Of a stretch of 64,000 nt of DNA, positions 57,426-64,000 are shown one piece after another. The stretch comes from Halicephalobus mephisto (lineage: Eukaryota > Nematoda > Chromadorea > Rhabditida > Panagrolaimidae): NCBI GenBank assembly GCA_009193035.1, contig SWDT01000098.1:62001-126000 (forward strand), given 5' to 3'. Each line of letters opens with the position of its first letter. Position 1 is the stretch's first letter. The notes under the pieces are model-generated. The model saw nothing but the letters and a program-made list of their open reading frames with translations, was not told the origin of the DNA and ran no database searches. The position numbers and the translations under genes are program-made.

Positions 57426-58417
57426 TCATTTGTTTTTTGTCATTTTTGATGTAGAATATGCCACGTCCATACCCCAAGGAATCCACCGTTTAGTCACATC
57501 TCCTCGACTGATACAAGTTTGTAAAAAATTTATAATTGAATAAATTTACTACCTTTACTTTTCAGTCGTTGGAGCAACAAAAATAACCCACTTTTCCTTC
57601 TGGGACAAGACACCGGTCCCAAAATGCACTTAAATCCATGAATTTTCATTTTCCCAACTTTATTCCTCGAAAACCTGTCTTTACCATGAGCTCTGAGGCT
57701 GATAATAAATCCTTCAATTCCGTCAGAGAAATTTAAATTTCCAAAGTTCTCCTATCTGCAGAAACACATTCACCTTTTTTAATTATTTCACCACCAGAAA
57801 TACGCTTTATCCGATAGTTGAAACAGTTTTCTCCTAAAAGAGGACGGAATTGTCCAATCCAGAATTCCCGTTTCTCGGTCTCCCAGTGGGTGACGTTGTT
57901 TTCCAGCAGTTCTTTGATTTCTTCTGTATATGGGATTACCTTTCTGGAAATAACCGCAGTGTAATCCCAAGAACGTCAATGCGAAACTTTCAGGGTCTAA
58001 AGAAGGAAATCGTCATGTGCGAGATAAAGCTCATAAGAACGGTAATCCATTTAAAATTAAAGCTTTTATTTTTGGTCATGTAACTTATACCGTAACCCTC
58101 ATTTTGTTACAGTCACGAAACGCGGTCTTGATGTTGTGTTTTCGGTTCGCAGAGTTAAAGTCGTTAAAAGTAATTTGTTCATGCAAGTTTTGTCTCAGGT
58201 TTTCCAGAAGACGTAGGTTATCGCATCATTTTTCTCATTTTCTCTGTGGCAAAATTGCTTTCTACCTTAAAGGCGGATTATCCGGTGAAGTTCCCAAATA
58301 GGGGCGGTAACCATTTGACGCAAATAAAATTCCCTATTCAACGTGGCCATCTTTGACCGTATAAAAATCCACTTCAAACATCCCCTCGTAAATCATTTTT
58401 ACCTTGATTTTCCAGGC
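57426..58417 (-). pseudogene. decaying multi-exon protein gene, unknown family
   Basis: On the minus strand a series of strongly coding-like blocks sits in order. 58417-58260: KMIYEGMFEVDFYTVKDGHV, then an in-frame TAG at 58334-58336, then FASNGYRPYLGTSPDNPPL. About 58210-58085: LHEQITFNDFNSANRKHN. About 58000-57800: HPESFALT joined by a 31-base intron to VIPYTEEIKELLENN and THWETEKREFWIGQFRP. About 57740-57660: ENFGNLNFSDGIEGF. Then HFGTGVLSQKEKWVIFVAP, and a last exon KRWIPWGMDVAYSTS ending at 57426. The last three exons splice in phase; the join from FRPLLGENC to ENFGN and the upstream joins do not, and the TAG interrupts the frame. I read it as a recently inactivated gene or a very fast-evolving one with unusual introns. 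I do not recognise the family. Confidence 0.45.
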
Positions 58418-58669
58418 TTTTATTTTTTTTTTTAATTTTAAGCAAAAATTTGTGTTTGAAGGTCAGTAACTTGTTTGAAAATATTTCATTTGTAAATGAC
58501 AGCTTTAACCTTTGTTTCTTCTAAATGGAAAAATGAATTTCCAAACCACCAGTTTTTTGGACAGTTAACTTTTTATTTCTGAATGAACATCGAGCGTAGT
58601 TCCTAATTCATCCGATGGTGAAATATTGTCAGAAGTAACTTTTCAGGACAGTACTTGGTTTTCGCAGAT

Positions 58670-59091
58670 ATGGTCCGCTTGTCTAGTCAGAATATGGCTC
58701 CCCTTGTATTGGTGTCCCTGGTCCTCGGACTGGTCGTCGCCATTCCTGTCCCCCAGCAAGGATATCAGAACGGCGAATTTACAAATGACGTAAGTCTTCA
58801 AGAACCTCTTTCACAGGAAACCCATTTTGTTTTTACAGTACCAAACGGAAATATTTATTATTTAAAAATTCCCGCAGGAAACAAAAACTCGAAAATAAAA
58901 ATTTTTTTCAGAATGAATTGGCCTACATGAGCTTCTTAAATTCGAGGTTCCATGACATCCCCTATCACCTGAACAGAGCCTCCAGATCTAACGGAAAGCC
59001 CACGTTCATCAGATTCGGAAAACGCTCCCCTCCCGACTCCAGCAGACTCCTCGAACAACCCTCCGACCTCGAATGGAACATGAGATATTGA
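58670..59091 (+). CDS. flp-4: FMRFamide-like neuropeptide precursor, FLP-4 type
   Basis: Two exons, 58670-58789 and 58912-59091, joined in phase 0, giving 99 residues. Signal peptide MAPLVLVSLVLGLVVAIP (after a short MVRLSSQN start; the second Met may be the true start). One processed peptide is clear: K-PTFIRFG-KR, giving PTFIRFamide after cleavage and amidation, the peptide of C. elegans flp-4. I do not see the second C. elegans peptide (ASPSFIRFG type). TTTTCAG at 58640-58646 is a likely spliced-leader acceptor. Secreted neuropeptide acting on peptide GPCRs in sensory and feeding circuits. Confidence 0.88.
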
Positions 59092-59559
59092 TCAATGTTT
59101 ATTTAGAAATGAATCATGTGTTCTTTTCCTATTTGGAGAAAGAAATCTGTAACTCTGTTTATGAAAGTACAGGGTCCAAAGTCGCCTTTTGGAACTGCAA
59201 TAACCCGGCGAATACTGAACGGATTTCGGTAATTCTTTTGTCGCTTCGTTCACCTAACTTTACCGTTTTGTTTATAATCAAAAGGTTCTGTAAAATTAAA
59301 TGTTAATTATTCGGGAACATAAGTAGGAAGCTTACAGCACTTGAGAAATGAGTTGTGGAACAAATATCAAACTAGAAAGTTGCCCGTGGGATGCAAGACA
59401 TCCTTATGATGAGAAATTTCTTCGAAAATCACTTGGATTTTGTAGTTTTCGAAATAAAACAAAATAGCAAAATTCAATAAAAAAATTATCAAATTACTGT
59501 TAATATTTGCTGACTTGAAGTAATTTTCCTCGGAGCATTTGGTTGCATCTGGGAGTTCA
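59092..59559. other. intergenic between flp-4 and the convergent glycosyltransferase
   Basis: About 470 AT-rich bases containing both 3' UTRs. No feature beyond that. Confidence 0.4.
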
Positions 59560-61237
59560 TTAATCACTGCTAATTCTCACTTTGTGGACGAGGAAATCGA
59601 TGAATCTCATTTCATAGGGGGACAGATGATGCATTCCGACGGTTGAGGGACTAACATGGTCCGGGTACTAAAAATGCCGTCAATTCTGGAGATCATCGAG
59701 TAGATTAAAGTTATCATATTTGTGTCACTTTGCGTACATTGGTTTGGGGGGATTAGTGAGGATCAAAAAAAAAAGCGTAAATGCTCCATTCGTGTACTAG
59801 CAAGGTTTCTAATCCGCTGAATTCAGGAAACACCAAAACTTACCCCAAAGTATCTGTAGTAGCCGTGTCTGCTGATGAACAGCTCTCTGCCCGGATTCAG
59901 ATGCTCCTCCGGATGGAACTGATGGAACCTGTCTCTGCCGTCGTTGTCCCTGGAGTCCGTCGGGGTGATCCCGACCTTTGCCAAGCACCGACTGAGTTCC
60001 TGATCTTCTTCGGCCCTGTGGAACTCCGGACAGAGTTTTTCATCGTAGGTGACGTTCACAAAGGACCCCAGAGCTTTCCAGCTGAGGATGTAGGTGCTTC
60101 CGTCCGCAAAGCCTTTTTGCTGAAACTTTGATATAATTATTTATTTGCACTTGCATTATCGACTAAAACAACCTCATAGAAGCCCCATCTGTAGCCCAGA
60201 AGATAGTCATGATTGGGATCGAACCGTCTCAGGAACTTCCGGGCGTTTTCCATAAGAACAAAAGCATCGTCGTCAGCTCTGAGGTACCAGTCATACTGTC
60301 CAAGGGTTGTTTTGTAAATAAATCTGAAAAGTCAATCATTATTAAACAAAAAACTAAAAATAATCAGTAAGGAAATCTTCGTAAATTTTCCAATGGGATA
60401 TGAGATTCTTCATATTTACTTCCTTCCAAAGGAAATAACACCAGTCAAATCGGAGTTTTAAAATAAAATAAAACTTGTGATTTTCGAAATGGATATTGAG
60501 AAGTTGTTTCATTTCGGATGTAATTTTTTGAGAGAGATGAATCAGATAAATGTGAAAAGTTTCGTATATCGAACAAAAATACAAAAAGATTTTTCGTCTG
60601 TTGAATTTTCAGTCATTTTAAAATTTTACTTTTTACATTATTTCTTTTTTAATTAGATGAATTTTGATGCTGATTACAGTTATTTAATTGATTCGGAAAC
60701 TCAATCATAATGAGATAAACAATCAACTATGAAGTTGTGGATTTCGTGGACTGTCTCGACCTAGAGAAGGATCCAAGATTACATCATAGATCCCGGTTGC
60801 AGTCTCCAGATACACCAAAATGCCGTGTACTTCCTGTCGAAATCCAGATTTGAGGAGTTATTTCCCGTGAGAAACCTGCTCAGTTCCCTACCGAAGCTAG
60901 TTTTACTTCCGCAAACAAACCTCATAACATTTCTAATTTTTTCCCACGAGTGTTTTCGTGTTGTAAACTTTGGGAAATACACATGAGGGACATTCCAGTC
61001 CATAGGGGCATCGGTGAAGAAAATAACATCATCACAGTTCTTAGCCCAAGTGTCGTAGACCGTTTTGGCTCTAATTTCATGACTCGGTTTGGCTGTGTGG
61101 ACGATGCACAGAATCCTTCCGTTCCCCAGGGTTCCTCTCTTCCAGTTTCTCTTCGGCAACGGTACCCCCACAACGGGTTCATTATAACCCGAAATAGAAA
61201 CTAATTGAGTAAATAAAAGAAAAAATTCAAAAATCAT
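59560..61237 (-). CDS. core 1 beta-1,3-galactosyltransferase-like protein (C1GALT family, GT31)
   Basis: Four exons, 61237-60921, 60323-60173, 60119-59844 and 59667-59560, giving 283 residues. A short N-terminal hydrophobic segment (MIFEFFLLFTQLVSIS) is a signal or signal-anchor. Family motifs: RILCIVHTAKPSHEIRAKTV, TWAKNCDDVIFFTDA, the metal-binding DDD in WYLRADDDAFVLMEN, LGYRWGF and GRDRFHQFHPEEHL. The last exon ends HLSPYEMRFIDFLVHK, equivalent to the FHYV-LEYLVYHL end of C1GALT1. The protein should transfer galactose to O-linked GalNAc in the Golgi. It is shorter than human C1GALT1 (363), mainly at the stem. The last exon acceptor is TTTTTAG. Same strand and 177 bases after the MAPKAP kinase gene. 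Confidence 0.85.
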
Positions 61238-61414
61238 TGTCCATCACGGCGAGAACCCTCTCCGAGTGACGGCGAGAGAGATCTCGACCTGATAGGGTGA
61301 CCTCGAAACATCGATTCTCCGCAAGTGAGTTTATTGCCTCAAGAAACAACTCTAATATACTTCAGCAAGATAGCTTTCGTCAATCGGGCTCTACCCGTCA
61401 CAAAAATCACAGCA

Positions 61415-63134
61415 TTAGTTCTGAGACTGCCTTCTCAACTTGTTCCGACGGCGTTCGAGAAGGTTGTTCTCAGAAGTTTTAAGATTCTTGATATAACAAT
61501 GGTCATTTCCTAATCTCATCAGATCCAAAGCCCGATTCATCTCTTCCTGGATACTGTGGAGTCGAGGAGGTTTCACGATTGGCTTCGTGAAAGTTCGAGC
61601 GGACATCGTGGCTTCAGTCCTCCTGGCGATGGGGGTTCTCATGGTCAAAGGCATGTCTCCAATGCTATCTGCATCTGGAGTTCCACTGTCTGTCAAGTCT
61701 CCATGGTACCCGGGTAAGGGGGATCCAGATTCACTCAAACCAGAATCAGAGCCATTCGATGGGATCTGCAAGCTCTGTTCTCCGGTTATAAACGAGCACT
61801 TCATAAAATCGTAAATCTTGGTCCTCTTGGATGGGTCCGTCGTCAAGAGATGTCTTACTTCGTCCTTGGCTGAAATCCTCGATCAATACACCTTCAAATA
61901 ACCCAAAACCCACTTGTTTCCTTGACAGAATCCCATTCATCAGGAGGAAAAGCATACAACCCCGTCGTGATTCTTTGTTGCATTCCCGGACTAAACGGCA
62001 GTCCCTTCATCGAGTAGAACGGCGGGTATCCGCAGAGCAATATGTACATAACGACTCCGAGACTCCACATGTCACAGCTCTTGTCGTAGAAGTCATGATT
62101 CAAGACTTCAGGAGGAGCGTAGAAGGGGGTGCAGCACGGGGACTCCATCAGATGGTTCCTTTCCGGCCTCTTGGCAAATCCAAAGTCTCCCAATTTGTAT
62201 GTACAGTTTTCGGGGTCTGTGGAACTGCAGAGGATGTTCTCCAACTTGATGTCCCTGTGAGCAATATTCATGTCATGGAGGTACATGACAGCAGACCCAA
62301 TCTGCTTCAAGATTCTGCCTACTTCTAAAATCAACTTTCATATATGAATCTCCCAGGATAACAGCAAAAACTCACTTTCTTCGTTGTAGGGCTGACTTCC
62401 CTGGTTCTCGAAATGAGTAAGAAGGTCGCCGCCTTCGAGGAACTCGACGACGACCAGAAGACATTTGACATTGTCAAATGTGTTCTCATAAATATCAATG
62501 ATGGAAACAATGTTCTCATGATTACTGAAACTAATATTATTCAACAAGTCCAGCGAGAACAGCGAACCATGTCAAAAAGTGTAAATGCACCTCCCTTCTT
62601 GACTTTGGTCCGTCTCTCAAGACCTTTAAAGCGTATTTCTTGTTATCCTTCTTGGAATAACAAGCCATGACCTTTCCGGATTCTCCGACACCGATGATCT
62701 CGTGGGAGATTTTGTAATCGTCCGTGATCTGATGGGTGTGGCAAGGGAAGTTGAGGCTGGATTCCTTGAGCTGAGGCTGTCCAGAGGCTTGACTGATTTC
62801 TTGAGGACGAGAAGCACAGACGCAAAGACGCTTTTGATGGGACTTTTCTTCTTCGTTTTCGTCATCAGAAAGATCCACCCGCATTTCAGAAGTCGCGTTC
62901 AAACATAGATTTTTCTGCAACCGAGATTCATAGGTGGAATTAAAACTTGTAACTTACCTGGATGGTTGTTGGGGTCTCCGGACCTATGTCATCTTCCACA
63001 GGCGTTTGAGGCATCCGGTAATTCTGGATCCCGACAAAGAACGGGTTCTCCGAGACAGTTGACGAAGTGGAGACTCCAGATTCCGGAGTGTGGATCTCAT
63101 CCATGGGGAACATTAAGTCGTCTTCGTTACCCAT
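61415..63134 (-). CDS. MAP kinase-activated protein kinase (MAPKAPK2/3 type)
   Basis: Five exons, 63134-62958, 62914-62568, 62530-62376, 62324-61914 and 61869-61415, giving 514 residues. An acidic N-terminal extension precedes the kinase domain: glycine loop IIGVGESGKV, ATP lysine in KYALKVL, CLLVVVEFLEGGDLL, catalytic loop NIAHRDIKLENIL, DFGFAK and the activation segment ending TPFYAPPEVL, then CDMWSLGVVMYILLCGYPPF. These match MK2/MK3, which act below p38 in stress signalling. The C-terminal tail contains a Thr-Pro (SGTPDADS) candidate p38 site, RLHSIQEEMNRALDLMR (autoinhibitory helix equivalent) and a basic docking/NLS-like end LLERRRNKLRRQ. Orthologue of C. elegans mak-1 or mak-2; I cannot choose. 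Intron 2 is only 37 bases. Confidence 0.92.
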
Positions 63135-64000
63135 CGCAAGGATTATAGATATGCCAGACAGCAACACAAAGAAATCTTATCAAAAAGCAGCGGATTATCT
63201 GGTCGAGACGAGAAGCGGGTCGACTGGAATGTCAGAGCTTTGGATAGAACCAGATTCCCTTGATTAAGTGCAGTCAATCTTTTGAAACTATAAACCAGGA
63301 GAGAACCGAGAGTGCACCGAGCAGAACTGACGACTGGTTGCTTCCAATTGATGGTAAAGAGCCACGCGACTAAGGGCGGGGCGTGGGTGATCGGGTGCAC
63401 CCAAAGATGTTTGTCTGAAATCGGCAGATTGATCAGTGTTCCCCACTTCCGGTTTAGGCAATGATACCCATCGAAGAATATTTTAGGTAAACATCACAAC
63501 GATCAAAAGTCGAAATTAAAAATCATCAAAGATTAACATGCAAAATAACGTTGAGTTTCTAGAAAAGTCGGTGATTTAAAGTAAACAAAACAAGACAGCT
63601 GGCAATAAAACCCAGTTTTATCACTCCCGTTCGATAATCAGTTGATTTTCTCCCGGATTCGGTGCGATTCAAAGAAAACTCCAATATCGGGGTGCATGTT
63701 CAGCGAAGACGGATTCTCAAGGACGAATATCAGAGGAAATCGATGGGGAGCACAGTTGCTTAGATGTGGGGACAAAGAACGGACAAATTACAGAGTCACG
63801 AGTAACAAAACAAAGAACAAGCAACTTTTATAGTCAGGCAAAAAGCGTCTTGGAGTAAAATATCTCGGCTATAAAGTCCATCAAAGAAAACAAACATCCG
63901 TTATCTACTGTAGTTTAATTACCATGTATGGGAAATGAGTTTTTTGCAGTCAGAGCGAGATTTTGATATATGAACAAAAAGAACGAGTGTTAGAAATTCA
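63135..64000. other. upstream region of the MAPKAP kinase gene, nothing recognised
   Basis: 865 bases to the window end. The first part is the kinase promoter and leader region. The octamer TACTGTAG occurs at 63906-63913. Short frames on both strands have no support. Confidence 0.4.

Noticed and set aside
57426..58417. T-box domain interpretation of the decaying gene
   Set aside because: A faint match of HPESFALT...YTEEIKELLENN to the T-box FPET-VT-Y region requires insertions, and the other T-box blocks are not found.

Overview
The window is nuclear DNA from a free-living-type rhabditid nematode. The signs are short introns (mostly 31 to 60 bases) ending in TTTCAG-like acceptors, such acceptors placed just before many start codons (spliced-leader trans-splicing), AT-rich spacers, and nematode-specific families: a supplementary nuclear hormone receptor, warthog, CHK/DUF1679 kinases, an flp neuropeptide gene and tandem 7TM receptors. 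Several neighbours (lsm-1 beside UMP-CMP kinase, BPNT1 beside DCAF13, cyn-11 beside rab-21, plus tph-1, flp-4, TRAIP-like and MAPKAPK-like genes) are, from memory, on chromosome II of C. elegans, some of them adjacent there. The segment therefore probably belongs to the chromosome equivalent to C. elegans II. I derived the gene models by hand from splice signals and reading frame, and every multi-exon model given as intact closes to a whole number of codons.

Layout. 0-5 kb: a nuclear receptor (+). 7-10.3 kb: tryptophan hydroxylase tph-1 (-), then a small secreted precursor with an allatostatin-C-like disulphide ring (-). 12-14.3 kb: a TRAIP-like RING protein and a secreted Cys-containing protein (+). 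16-21 kb: a C-type lectin, an aquaglyceroporin and two claudin-like four-span proteins (all -), with an initiator tRNA-Met inside an intron on the opposite strand. 22-25 kb: BPNT1 (+) converging on DCAF13 (-). 26-28.3 kb: ornithine decarboxylase and a small cationic peptide precursor (+). 28.7-33.5 kb: two CHK-type kinases (-) with patchwork near-identity. 34-37.7 kb: a warthog Hint protein and an LRAT/NlpC-type protein (-). 38.4-43.2 kb: three tandem gustatory-receptor-like 7TM genes (+). 43.4-45.6 kb: a probable operon of cyn-11, rab-21 and mrps-33 (+). 45.7-48.3 kb: a probable operon of calmodulin-lysine methyltransferase and a CENP-S/MHF1 histone-fold protein, only 30 bases apart (-). 48.5-49.9 kb: lsm-1 and UMP-CMP kinase (+). 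50-52.8 kb: an RPUSD2-type pseudouridine synthase (-). 53-54.4 kb: a neuropeptide-type GPCR with a degenerate DRY motif and an open frame beyond its stop (+). 57.4-58.4 kb: a decaying multi-exon gene (-). 58.7-59.1 kb: flp-4 (+). 59.5-63.1 kb: a C1GALT-type galactosyltransferase and a MAPKAP kinase (-).

The genes do not form one pathway. The clearest theme is neuronal signalling: serotonin synthesis (tph-1), an FMRFamide-like peptide (flp-4), two further peptide precursors, a peptide-type GPCR and three chemoreceptors. Housekeeping genes are clustered and often operonic. I saw no CRISPR array, no intact transposon with a transposase, and no clearly foreign block.
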